Source of the DNA: Rhodobacter sp.
Lineage (GTDB): Bacteria; Pseudomonadota; Alphaproteobacteria; Rhodobacterales; Rhodobacteraceae
Assembly (NCBI GenBank): GCA_027490955.1
Contig: JAIXXB010000011.1
Coordinates: 25,533 to 89,532 of the forward strand
Direction: 5' to 3'
DNA length: 64,000 nt
The notes beneath the pieces are model-generated. The model was given only the letters and a program-made list of their open reading frames with translations. It was not told the DNA's origin and ran no database searches. The position numbers and the translations under genes were made by a program. Of this stretch, positions 42,458 to 51,350 are shown one piece after another (position 1 is the stretch's first letter; every line of letters begins with the position of its first letter).

Positions 42458-43839
42458 GCATTCTGATCGTTGATGATGAAAAAGACATCCGCGAACTTGT
42501 GGGCGATATTCTGCGCGAAGAGGGCTTTGCCGTGCGCCTTGCGGCCAATTCGGATGAATGTATGGCGCAGATCAACAGCGATGCGCCCAGCCTTTTGATT
42601 TTGGACATCTGGCTGAAAGACAGCCGCATGGATGGGATTGATATTCTAAAATCCGTGCGCCGCGACAACCCTGATATTCCTGTGGTGATCATCTCGGGCC
42701 ATGGCAATATTGAAATCGCTGTGGCCGCCATCAAGCAGGGCGCCTATGATTTTATCGAAAAACCCTTTAACATCGACCAGTTGATGGTGGTTGTGACGCG
42801 GGCGATGGAAACCTCGCGCCTGCGCCGCGAGAATGCCGATTTGCGCAAACGCGAGGTGACCAGCAGCGACATGCTGGGCAATTCCGCCGCGCTTAAGGCG
42901 CTTAAGGCGCAGCTTGATAAGGTGACCAAGACCAATTCGCGCGTCATGCTGACGGGGCCTTCGGGCGCGGGCAAGGAAACGGCGGCGCGCTATATCCATG
43001 CCAATTCCAACCGCGCGGGCGCGCCGTTTTTGGCCGTCTCCAGCGCCACAGTGGAACCTGAACGCATGGAAGAGGTGCTGTTTGGCCGCGAGACGGGCGG
43101 GCGCGGCGTGGAACGTGGTGCCTTGGAAGAGGCGCATGGCGGGGTGATCTATTTCAACGAAGTGGCCGATATGCCCTTGGTCACGCAGGGAAAAATCCTG
43201 CGCGTTCTGACCGATCAGCAATTCACCCGTGTGGGCGGCACCGATAAGGTGCGGGTGGATTTGCGCGTGATCTCATCGACCACACGCGATTTGCGCGGCG
43301 AAATTGCGGCGGGCCGCTTTCGCCAAGAACTGTTTGATCGCCTAAACGTCGTGCCCATCGCTGTGCCGCCCTTGTCCGAGCGGCGCGAGGATATTCCCGA
43401 ACTGACGCGCCATTTCATCGCGCAACTGAACCGCACGCAGGGCCTGCCGCTGCGCGAATTAACCCCCGAGGCCGAGGCCCTGCTGCAAACCATGCTTTGG
43501 CAGGGCAATGTGCGCCAATTGCGCAATGTGATCGAACGTGTGTTGATTCTGGGCGAAGGCACAGGCCCGATAGAGGCGCGCGAATTTCCAGGCCAAGAGA
43601 TGGCCGCAGATCAATCGGGGCGGATGATTTTGGGCGGCACTGTGGCCACGCTGCCCCTGCGCGAGGCGCGCGAAGTGTTTGAACGTGAATATCTTTTGGC
43701 GCAGATCAACCGCTTTGGCGGCAATATTTCCCGCACCGCTGGCTTTGTCGGCATGGAACGCTCTGCCCTGCATCGCAAGCTGAAATCGCTGGGCGTGGTT
43801 TCCCCCGGTAAGGGCGGCGAGGAGGACGAGGCCGACTAA
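42454..43839 (+). CDS. ntrX: Response regulator NtrX with altered AAA+ motifs
   Basis: This is a 461-residue regulator. The receiver has DDEKDIRELV and phospho-Asp in LLILDIWL. The AAA+ domain keeps Walker A GPSGAGKE, but the GAFTGA region reads GRETGGRGVERGALEEAHGG and the Walker B reads GVIYFNEVADM, with Asn where Asp is normal. Sigma54 contact is therefore unlikely and ATP hydrolysis may be weak. The C-terminal Fis-type helix-turn-helix (NISRTAGFVGMERSALHRKL) is intact. It is the last gene of the dusB-ntrBC-ntrYX run. Confidence 0.93.
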   Translation: MSILIVDDEKDIRELVGDILREEGFAVRLAANSDECMAQINSDAPSLLILDIWLKDSRMDGIDILKSVRRDNPDIPVVIISGHGNIEIAVAAIKQGAYDFIEKPFNIDQLMVVVTRAMETSRLRRENADLRKREVTSSDMLGNSAALKALKAQLDKVTKTNSRVMLTGPSGAGKETAARYIHANSNRAGAPFLAVSSATVEPERMEEVLFGRETGGRGVERGALEEAHGGVIYFNEVADMPLVTQGKILRVLTDQQFTRVGGTDKVRVDLRVISSTTRDLRGEIAAGRFRQELFDRLNVVPIAVPPLSERREDIPELTRHFIAQLNRTQGLPLRELTPEAEALLQTMLWQGNVRQLRNVIERVLILGEGTGPIEAREFPGQEMAADQSGRMILGGTVATLPLREAREVFEREYLLAQINRFGGNISRTAGFVGMERSALHRKLKSLGVVSPGKGGEEDEAD

Positions 43840-44035
43840 ACACCGCATTTGCCGCGCCTGCTGCATTTTCTGGACCAAGGCGCTGATTTTGTGCTGGAAT
43901 CGTGCTGCCTTTCGCGGCATAGTTAAGGATAGATGCTGTCTGTTTCATCACAGCAGAAACTGTGTGATGTTGCCAGATCGGGCGCACCCGTAGGCAGGGT
44001 TACAGGGACGAAAAGCAATAACAATGGGAATAGCC

Positions 44036-44269
44036 ATGGCTGCCGACAAACAAAATCTTCAAGATGCCTTTCTGAATCATGTGCGCAAATCCAAGCAGCC
44101 CGTGACGATTTTTCTGATCAACGGGGTGAAATTGCAGGGCGCAATCACGTGGTTTGATAATTTCTGCCTGCTCTTGCGCCGTGATGGGCAATCGCAACTG
44201 GTGTATAAACATGCGATTTCCACCATCATGCCGGGCGGACCTGTCAACCTATATGAAGGGGAAGAGTAA
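44036..44269 (+). CDS. hfq: RNA chaperone Hfq
   Basis: This 77-residue Sm-like protein forms a hexamer that pairs small RNAs with mRNAs. Sm1 ([21 protein letters not shown]) and Sm2 ([12 protein letters not shown]) motifs are intact. The short C-terminal tail is usual in alphaproteobacteria. The ATG at 44036 gives MAADKQN, the start seen in relatives; an in-frame ATG lies at 44024. It is followed 47 bases later by hflX. Confidence 0.95.
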   Translation: MAADKQNLQDAFLNHVRKSKQPVTIFLINGVKLQGAITWFDNFCLLLRRDGQSQLVYKHAISTIMPGGPVNLYEGEE

Positions 44270-44316
44270 TCTCCCAAAGGATTGACAGCGCGGGAAACCT
44301 GCTGGGTTTTGCCACT

Positions 44317-45618
44317 TTGGCCGAACTGCAACGCGCTTATGTGCTGTGCCCAGATGTCAAATCTGCGCCGCGCCGCCGTTTGATTGAAAACGCCTATGGC
44401 GAGGCTTTGGGCCTTGCTGCGGCCTTGCCGAAAATCACGGTTTTGGGCGGGCAGATTGTGCGTTTGGCCAAACCGTTGCCTGCCACGCTGTTTGGCACGG
44501 GCAAAGTCGCCGAATTGGCCGAAATGTTTGCCCAGCAGAAAATCAATCTGGTGCTGATTGATGGGCCTGTCACGCCCGTCCAGCAGCGCAATTTGGAAAA
44601 GGCGTGGAAGGTCAAGATATTAGACCGCATGGGCCTGATCCTAGAGGTCTTTGCCGACCGCGCCCGCACCCGCGAAGGGGTGCTTCAGGTGGAATTGGCG
44701 CAGCTGGCCTATCAGCGCACGCGTTTGGTGCGCGCTTGGACGCACCTAGAACGCCAACGGGGCGGCTTTGGCTTTGTCGGCGGGCCGGGGGAAACGCAAA
44801 AGGAATCAGATCGCCGCGCCATTGATCTGCATCTGATTCGTCTGCGCCGCCAATTGGCCGAAGTGCGCAAAACACGCGAATTACACCGCGCCGCGCGGCG
44901 CAAAGTGCCGTTTCCGCTGGTGGCGATTGTCGGCTATACCAATGCGGGCAAATCAACGCTGTTCAACCGCCTGACAGGGGCGGATGTGATGGCCAAAGAT
45001 ATGCTTTTTGCCACGCTTGACCCAACGATGCGCGCGGTGATCTTGCCCGATGGGCGCAAGATTATCGCATCCGATACGGTGGGGTTTATCTCTGATTTGC
45101 CGACCGATCTGGTTGCCGCCTTTCGCGCCACGCTGGAAGAGGTGCTAGAGGCGGATGTGATCTTGCATGTGCGCGATATCTCGCATCCAGACAGCGCCGA
45201 ACAGGCCGCCGATGTGCAAGATATTCTGGCCTCGCTGGGCACGCGCAATGACGTGCCGCTGATTGAAGTGTGGAATAAGCTAGACCTTCTGCCCAGCGCC
45301 CAAGCCGAGTTGCTGAACGATCCCGCCCAGCGGCGTAAAAACTGCGTGCCTGTTTCGGCCCTGACAGGGGCAGGAATGGATGATTTGCGCGCCCATATCA
45401 GCGCGGCCTTGGCGCAGGCCAAACGGGCCGAAGAATTGACCATTCCCTTTACCGCCGGCCAAGCCCGCGCTTATTTGCACAGCGCGGGGCTGATTTTGAC
45501 CGAAAATGTCAGCGACTCTGCGTGGGAAATCAATGTGATGTGGCGCGATATGGATGCGGCACGCTTTTCGGCGCAATTTCCAGAGATCAGGGCCCCGCAG
45601 GCGGTGGCGATAGAATAG
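44317..45618 (+). CDS. hflX: Ribosome-associated GTPase HflX
   Basis: This is a 433-residue GTPase. The N-terminal HflX domain (FGTGKVAELAE, LDRMGLILEVFADRA, GGPGETQKESDRR) precedes a G domain with P-loop GYTNAGKSTLFN, DTVGFISDLP and NKLD. HflX splits stalled ribosomes. No ATG or GTG lies at a suitable place; the TTG at 44317 is the best start, with a weak ribosome-binding site, and the frame is open back to the hfq stop. The hfq-hflX order is conserved. Its end overlaps the convergent acylase gene by 32 bases. Confidence 0.92.
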   Translation: MAELQRAYVLCPDVKSAPRRRLIENAYGEALGLAAALPKITVLGGQIVRLAKPLPATLFGTGKVAELAEMFAQQKINLVLIDGPVTPVQQRNLEKAWKVKILDRMGLILEVFADRARTREGVLQVELAQLAYQRTRLVRAWTHLERQRGGFGFVGGPGETQKESDRRAIDLHLIRLRRQLAEVRKTRELHRAARRKVPFPLVAIVGYTNAGKSTLFNRLTGADVMAKDMLFATLDPTMRAVILPDGRKIIASDTVGFISDLPTDLVAAFRATLEEVLEADVILHVRDISHPDSAEQAADVQDILASLGTRNDVPLIEVWNKLDLLPSAQAELLNDPAQRRKNCVPVSALTGAGMDDLRAHISAALAQAKRAEELTIPFTAGQARAYLHSAGLILTENVSDSAWEINVMWRDMDAARFSAQFPEIRAPQAVAIE

Positions 45619-48076
45619 TGCTGCCCAGCGCGCCCGCCCGCGCCAGACCTTCATCCAGCGACATCGGCAGGTATTCCCCGCGCCGCCACAGCCCTGCCAA
45701 ATCATCATAATGGCTCGACAGCGGGTGGCCCGACTGGCCTGTTGCAATCACAAAGACCGATGCGTCAGGATCGGCAAAATCATACACGCCTCGATAGCCG
45801 CCGCCATGCACGTTCAAATAGGGGTTCTCGCCCGTGCCCTTGGTGCGGCCGCGTTGCAAAGTGTTATCGCCGCCGCTGGTCGATTGGCGAATATTGACAA
45901 GGCTGCGCAGCAGCGGCACTTCGCCCAACGTCGGGTGGTCATGCGCGGCCTGATGGGCATCGCCCCACCGCCACGAGATGATGTCACGCCCATAGGTCTG
46001 CGACAAATCCAAAAGCGCATCATCCAGCGCCAATTTCGCCATGTCTTGGCAGGTTTCCACAGCTTTGGATTGGATCACATCGCACCAAACTGACGCGCCT
46101 TCGGTATTGCGGTAAACCCGTTCCAAAAACACCGCATCAGGATGGGTGAACAGATCGATCATCGGGCCAAGTTCGTCTTGCGCGATGCGGGTTTGCAAGG
46201 CGCGCAGCCAGCCTTCGGCAATCAGCGGTTCGGGCAGATGTTCGTTCATCTCGCCGTTCCAATTGGCCAGCAGTTTCAGCGCCTGCTCGCGCATGTTTTC
46301 TGGCGTGCCTTCGGGGGATGGCTCGCCCGTAAACCACAGATCGGCGCCAATCAGCGGCAACAGCGCGCGCGCTGTGGGCGAGACAGTGTCAAGCTGCGCT
46401 TCGATAAAGCTTTCGCGCGTATGCACCTCGCGCGCGCCCAGCAGCGATAGGGCGCGCTGGATGCGCTGGGTATCACCCCAGTCAAAGCTGACATGGTTGG
46501 GAAAGGCGCGGTCGGTGGTTTTGTTATTGGTGTTGATCACCAGTTTCTGCGCAGGGCTGCCAAAAGGGGCGCTGCCGTAATGGGGGTTATCGGCATAGGG
46601 CAGGGTGCCTGTCCAAATATTCGCGCCTTCCCATCCGGGGGCAGGCATGCGGCCTTGGGTTTGGTGGGCAATATCGCGGCGCGGGATTTTGCCAATGACT
46701 TGCATCGCCACCGACACGCGGTCGGCCAGAAACAGGTTTTGCGCAGGCGCGACAAAGCTTTCGCCCGCCTCGATCGCCTGCGCGATGCTTTGCGCGCGCA
46801 TCAATGCCATGGCGGCCGACATCGATGTATCTTGCCGCGACAGCGCCGTCCACTGCACCGCCGCCACATGTCCGGGCGGTGTGATCGTGCCCAAATCAAA
46901 GGCATCGGGTGGCAGCACAGGCCCCGCATCGGTCGCGCGCAGGGTCAAGGTGATGGTTGGCGCGTCTTTCACATTCAACAAGGTCTGCGAGGTGACAAAG
47001 GGCCGCGCTACCCCGCCACGCATATATTCATCGGGATTCGCGGGGTTGACCCGTTCAATGACCACATCCAAATCATCCACATAGGCCGAGGTCAGGCCCC
47101 AGCCCAGCGCATCAGACCGCCCCAGCAGCATCAAGGGCATGCCTGGAATCGTGGCCCCAACAATCGCCCCTGTGGGCAGGTTCAACTGCGCCAAATACCA
47201 AATGGACGGCGCGGTCAGCCCCAAATGCGGATCATTGGCCAAGAGCCCGCCACCCGCTGCGGCCACGCTGGCCTCTGCCGCCCAAGCGTTCGATGCCCCT
47301 GCAAAATCGCGCCGCGCAAAGGGCGCAAGCGGCACATCATACAGGCTGGCCGTTTGCACAGGCGCTGGCAAAGGCGCGCCCATCAGCGCGGCAAAATCAG
47401 GCAAGCCGCCCGTCGCCTTGGTTGGATCATCGGGCAGAATATCTTTCAGCCGCGCAGGGGGCAGCAGGGCCGACATTTTGGCGCGGGTCACTTCGGTATC
47501 AATCTGGCCCGACAATTGCAGCGCCATCAATTTGATCACTGCAATCGAATCGGCGGGTGACCATGCCGCAATGGCCGATGGAAACAAAAACATCTCTGGC
47601 GCACCGCGCCCGCGCGCGCCCAGATTGACCTGTTCGATCCACGCATTCACCCCGCTGGCATAGGCCTCTAGCGCGCTGCGAGTTGGGCCATCTTGCACGG
47701 CCACCGAATCCACCGCCGCGCCATACAGATCAAGGCGGCGCAGCACCTCGTCAATGCGCAGGGTGCGCGTTCCGAAAATCTCGGACAAACGTCCTTGGGC
47801 CGTGCGGCGCAGCATGGTCATCTGCCACAGCCGATCTTGGGCATGGGCAAAGCCCAGCGCATAAAATACATCCGCCTCGCTTGCGCCTGAAATGCGCGGA
47901 ATGGCATGGCTGTCGCGCAAAATCTCGACTGGCGCGCTGATGCCCGCCACAGTGAAATCTTCCTCGTAATCAGGCAGCGAGCGGCTGAGGATATAGACCA
48001 ACAACAGGCTGGCCAAAGCGCCCAGAACAAGGGCGGCAAAGATCAGACGTAACAGCCAACGCAGGGCGAAAATCAT
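45587..48076 (-). CDS. Penicillin acylase-family N-terminal-nucleophile hydrolase
   Basis: This is an 829-residue precursor with an N-terminal membrane helix (LLRLIFAALVLGALASLLLVYIL). Residues about 240-260 contain the self-cleavage site FAGASNAWA, where the Ser becomes the N-terminal nucleophile of the beta chain. The GLLANDPHLGL that follows is typical. Family members cleave amide bonds in penicillins, acyl-homoserine lactones or other acylated compounds, so quorum quenching is one possibility. AGGAAAG precedes the ATG. It is divergent from the dehydrogenase gene and not in an operon. Confidence 0.9.
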   Translation of the reverse strand: MIFALRWLLRLIFAALVLGALASLLLVYILSRSLPDYEEDFTVAGISAPVEILRDSHAIPRISGASEADVFYALGFAHAQDRLWQMTMLRRTAQGRLSEIFGTRTLRIDEVLRRLDLYGAAVDSVAVQDGPTRSALEAYASGVNAWIEQVNLGARGRGAPEMFLFPSAIAAWSPADSIAVIKLMALQLSGQIDTEVTRAKMSALLPPARLKDILPDDPTKATGGLPDFAALMGAPLPAPVQTASLYDVPLAPFARRDFAGASNAWAAEASVAAAGGGLLANDPHLGLTAPSIWYLAQLNLPTGAIVGATIPGMPLMLLGRSDALGWGLTSAYVDDLDVVIERVNPANPDEYMRGGVARPFVTSQTLLNVKDAPTITLTLRATDAGPVLPPDAFDLGTITPPGHVAAVQWTALSRQDTSMSAAMALMRAQSIAQAIEAGESFVAPAQNLFLADRVSVAMQVIGKIPRRDIAHQTQGRMPAPGWEGANIWTGTLPYADNPHYGSAPFGSPAQKLVINTNNKTTDRAFPNHVSFDWGDTQRIQRALSLLGAREVHTRESFIEAQLDTVSPTARALLPLIGADLWFTGEPSPEGTPENMREQALKLLANWNGEMNEHLPEPLIAEGWLRALQTRIAQDELGPMIDLFTHPDAVFLERVYRNTEGASVWCDVIQSKAVETCQDMAKLALDDALLDLSQTYGRDIISWRWGDAHQAAHDHPTLGEVPLLRSLVNIRQSTSGGDNTLQRGRTKGTGENPYLNVHGGGYRGVYDFADPDASVFVIATGQSGHPLSSHYDDLAGLWRRGEYLPMSLDEGLARAGALGSTILSPPPAGP

Positions 48077-48166
48077 CGATTAATCTTTCCTAGCAATCCT
48101 TGACGCGGGTGCGTGGCGGGGTTCTAAAGGATAACCAAGCGATGGGCAATAAAGGGCAGGCGGGGC

Positions 48167-49033
48167 ATGGCAAAACTGGCGTTTTTGGGTTTGGGCGTGA
48201 TGGGCGGGCCGATGGCGGGGCATTTGGCAGCCAAGGGCCATGCGGTGACTGTTTACAATCGCAGCGCACAAAAGGCGCAGGATTGGATTGCAACCCATGG
48301 CGGCGCGATGGCAGCCAGCCCTGCGCAGGCCGCGCAGGGGGCCGAATTTGTGCTGGCCTGCGTGGGCAATGATGATGATCTGCGCGAGGTCTGCCTTGGG
48401 CCACAGGGCGCATTTGCAGGCATGGCTGCGGGCGCGGTGTTTATTGACCATACCACTGTGTCCGATACCGTTACGCGCGAATTGGCCACATTGGCCCGCG
48501 CAAATGGCATTGGCTTTGTCGATGCGCCAGTGTCGGGCGGGCAGGCGGGGGCGCAAAATGGCCAGCTTTCCATCATGTGCGGCGGCGCGCCCAACGACTA
48601 TGCCCGCGCCGAACCGATCATGGCCGCCTATGCCCGCATCTGCCGCCATTTGGGGCCTTCGGGCGCAGGGCAACTGGCGAAAATGATGAACCAGATTTGC
48701 ATCGCAGGCCTGATGCAGGGCCTGTCCGAGGCGCTGGCCTTTGGCATGAAAGCAGGGCTTGATGGCGCGGCTGTGGTCGAGGTGATTTCCCAAGGTGCGG
48801 CAGGGTCTTGGCAAATGGCGAACCGCCACCAGTCCATGTTGGAAGACCGCTATGATTTCGGCTTTGCCGTGGACTGGATGCGCAAAGATTTGGCGATTTG
48901 CCTTGCCACAGCCGATAAAATCGGCGCGCGCCTGCCTGTCACGGCCTTGGTCGATCAGTTTTACAAAGATGTGCAACTGATGGGCGGCGGGCGCGGTGAT
49001 ACCTCCTCGCTGATCCGCCGCCTTCGCGATTAA
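48167..49033 (+). CDS. NAD(P)-dependent beta-hydroxyacid dehydrogenase
   Basis: This 288-residue protein is of the 3-hydroxyisobutyrate dehydrogenase family. The Rossmann entry FLGLGVMGGPMAGHLAAKGH, the substrate motif FVDAPVSGGQAGAQNGQLSIM and the catalytic Lys region GAGQLAKMMNQI are conserved. The enzyme oxidises or reduces a beta-hydroxyacid such as 3-hydroxyisobutyrate or tartronate semialdehyde; motif inspection cannot choose between them. GGCGGGG precedes the ATG. Confidence 0.9.
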   Translation: MAKLAFLGLGVMGGPMAGHLAAKGHAVTVYNRSAQKAQDWIATHGGAMAASPAQAAQGAEFVLACVGNDDDLREVCLGPQGAFAGMAAGAVFIDHTTVSDTVTRELATLARANGIGFVDAPVSGGQAGAQNGQLSIMCGGAPNDYARAEPIMAAYARICRHLGPSGAGQLAKMMNQICIAGLMQGLSEALAFGMKAGLDGAAVVEVISQGAAGSWQMANRHQSMLEDRYDFGFAVDWMRKDLAICLATADKIGARLPVTALVDQFYKDVQLMGGGRGDTSSLIRRLRD

Positions 49034-49042
49034 GCCGATGGT

Positions 49043-49627
49043 TTAGGGGATAATGCGCGTGTATTTCAAACCCGAGAGCGTGGCCCCTGCAATCAGCCCC
49101 TGCTGGGCAAAAACAAAAGCCTCCACGGGCGCGCCGATTTCGGTGGTGTCGCGCCCTACGGCCGCGCCCTCTTGCGGGGTGGCATAGCGCAGGTCTGCCC
49201 CCGCCGCCCAGCCCGAGCCTTGGCGAAACCGCGCCAGCGCCTCGTCGGTCATGAAATACAGCGCATGGCCATATTGCTGCGCGCCAATTTGCAACCCAAA
49301 ACTGGCCTTGGCGGCCGCGTAATAATCGACTGTCACCCCTTTGATTTGCAGCGCGCCGCGCCCATAGCCCCCACCAAGGCCAAAGCCCGCTTCGGTGACC
49401 AGTGGCATGATCAACACCCCTGCGGCGCGATTTTCCAGATCGACAGTTCCGGGATAGGTGCGGGCCAAATAATCGCGCGTGGCCTGAACCCGCGCATCGA
49501 TTTGCGCCGCCCCTTGCCCGCCCACGCCATTGTTTTGCACGCTGGCACCGCAGCCAGCCAAAACCGCCAAACTGCTGGCCACGAACACACGCCGAGAAAG
49601 GATCGTCTGCGAAGCTGTTACTGCCAT
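49043..49627 (-). CDS. SYLF-domain lipoprotein
   Basis: This 194-residue lipoprotein has a signal peptide with lipobox VLAGC at about residue 26. The rest is a SYLF/Ysc84 domain (VDLENRAAGVLIMPLVTEAGFGLGGGYGRGAL; ASFGLQIGAQQYGHALYFMTDEAL), which binds lipids in eukaryotic members. AGGAGG precedes the ATG at 49627. It is convergent with the dehydrogenase gene and lies downstream of hemB on the same strand, 113 bases away. Confidence 0.86.
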   Translation of the reverse strand: MAVTASQTILSRRVFVASSLAVLAGCGASVQNNGVGGQGAAQIDARVQATRDYLARTYPGTVDLENRAAGVLIMPLVTEAGFGLGGGYGRGALQIKGVTVDYYAAAKASFGLQIGAQQYGHALYFMTDEALARFRQGSGWAAGADLRYATPQEGAAVGRDTTEIGAPVEAFVFAQQGLIAGATLSGLKYTRIIP

Positions 49628-49740
49628 AAATGCCTCCTTGCATTGCAGGCTCTGCGGCCTGTCTTGATCTCTATAATCGATCAGCGCCGCGCTGTCATGC
49701 CCGCTGTCACGCCCGATATGATGTGCGCGCAATGATCCGC

Positions 49741-50742
49741 CTATTTTGCCGCCAAAATCCGCGCCGCAGCGGGGGCGAAATAGGTGAGGATCCCATCGCA
49801 ACCCGCGCGTTTAAAACACAAAAGGCTTTCCATCATCGCCGCCTCGCCATTGATCCAGCCCCGTTCCGCCGCCCCTGCAATCATCGCATATTCGCCTGAA
49901 ACTTGATAGGCATAGGTCGGCGCGCCGAATGTGTCCTTCACCTCGCGGCAGATGTCCAAATAGGGCATGCCGGGTTTGATCATCACCATATCCGCCCCCT
50001 CGCGCAGATCGCGTTCAATCAGGCGCAGGGCCTCGGCGCGATTGGCGGGGTTCATCTGATAGGTCTTTTTATCGCCCTTTAGCGCGCCCGACGCACCGAC
50101 CGCATCGCGGAAGGGGCCATAGAAACTGCTGGCATATTTTGCACTGTAAGACAGGATGACAATATCTTGATATCCCGCCATTTCCAGCGCCGAGCGCAGC
50201 GCGCCAATGCGCCCGTCCATCATATCTGACGGGCCCAAAATATCGGCCCCAGCCTCGGCCTGTGCAAGGGCCATTTTGACCAAGGCCGCCACAGTTTCAT
50301 CGTTCAGCACCACGCCATCTTGGACAATGCCGTCATGGCCCAGCGCATTATAGGGATCCAGCGCGATATCGGTCATCACGGCAATCTCTGGCACGGCAGC
50401 CTTGATCGCGCGAATGGCGCGGTTGGTCAGGTTTTGCGGGTTCCACGCCTCTTCGCAGGCGACAGTTTTCAGGCTGGCATCAGTATAGGGAAAAAGGCAA
50501 ATGGCAGGAATTCCCAAATCGGCGGCCTCGCGCGCGGCCTTGACAATATTGTCGATGCTGCGCCGATACACCCCCGGCATCGAGGCAATCGGCTCCATCA
50601 CATCCACCCCTTCGCGCACGAAAACGGGCCAAATCAAATCACCCACGTTCAGCGTGGTTTCTTGCGCCAGCGCCCGCAAAGCGGGGGTGCGGCGCAAACG
50701 GCGCAGGCGCGTGGCGGGATAGGGGGCTTGAACCTGTGGCAT
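49741..50742 (-). CDS. hemB: Delta-aminolevulinic acid dehydratase (porphobilinogen synthase)
   Basis: This 333-residue enzyme condenses two 5-aminolevulinate molecules to porphobilinogen for heme and, in phototrophs, bacteriochlorophyll. The catalytic Lys segment VMIKPGMPYLD and the block SYSAKYASSFYGPFRDAVGA are conserved. A cysteine-rich zinc site is not evident in the region where E. coli HemB has one (TDIALDPYNALGHDG is seen instead), which fits the Mg-type enzymes of alphaproteobacteria. It is divergent from a membrane-protein gene. Confidence 0.94.
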   Translation of the reverse strand: MPQVQAPYPATRLRRLRRTPALRALAQETTLNVGDLIWPVFVREGVDVMEPIASMPGVYRRSIDNIVKAAREAADLGIPAICLFPYTDASLKTVACEEAWNPQNLTNRAIRAIKAAVPEIAVMTDIALDPYNALGHDGIVQDGVVLNDETVAALVKMALAQAEAGADILGPSDMMDGRIGALRSALEMAGYQDIVILSYSAKYASSFYGPFRDAVGASGALKGDKKTYQMNPANRAEALRLIERDLREGADMVMIKPGMPYLDICREVKDTFGAPTYAYQVSGEYAMIAGAAERGWINGEAAMMESLLCFKRAGCDGILTYFAPAAARILAAK

Positions 50743-50830
50743 GGGAACCTGTCGTTGCTTCTGTCAATGTTCTGCGATACTGGCGCGATTGGGACTGTTT
50801 TGCAATGTCACTGCCAAGGGAGACGTGAAA

Positions 50831-51346
50831 ATGCTAGGGCTGATAGGCGAAGCGATCAGCCTGCGATCCTTTTCCAGCCTGTGGTATTGGATTGCGGTTG
50901 CGGTGTTTTGGATTGCGGCCACGGGGCGGGTGCTGGGCCTGTCTTATGGCGCAGTGGCGCGCGCGCAGGCGGGCGGCGCGGCGCGGGTGCAATTTGACAT
51001 GATGGCGCAGTATGCGGCCCATATCTGGGTGGCCCGCTGGCAAAAATGGCAAGTGGTCTGGGTGGCCGCCGCTGCGGCAGGGCTGGTTAGCCTGAGCATG
51101 CTGGCCTTTTCCTATGGTATCGAATTGGCCCAAGCGCTGTGGTTCTTGGCCATGCCTTATGCGATATTGCTGGCCCTACAACTGCGTTTGGCACTGCATA
51201 TTTTGGACAAAGATTTGCGGGATGATGGGCTGATACAGGTGATATATCGCTTTAGGATCATCTCGCAACTTATGGGTTTTGCTTTTGTATTCACGACATC
51301 AGGCTTTGCCTTTTTGCATCTGCTGATCCATGGGTATTTCAGGTAA
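50831..51346 (+). CDS. Integral membrane protein ('component of SufBCD complex' type)
   Basis: This is a 171-residue protein with about four hydrophobic helices. The opening EAISLRSFSSLWYWIAVAVFW matches a Rhodobacteraceae family often labelled a SufBCD component; I know of no experimental basis for that label, and no suf genes lie here. AGGGAGA precedes the ATG at 50831. It ends four bases before mfd, so the two may be co-transcribed. Confidence 0.75.
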   Translation: MLGLIGEAISLRSFSSLWYWIAVAVFWIAATGRVLGLSYGAVARAQAGGAARVQFDMMAQYAAHIWVARWQKWQVVWVAAAAAGLVSLSMLAFSYGIELAQALWFLAMPYAILLALQLRLALHILDKDLRDDGLIQVIYRFRIISQLMGFAFVFTTSGFAFLHLLIHGYFR

Positions 51347-51350
51347 GCTG

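Noticed and set aside
46493..47560. Long plus-strand frame opposite the penicillin acylase gene
   Set aside because: It is antisense to conserved coding sequence, with biased Arg/Gly/His composition and no ribosome-binding site.
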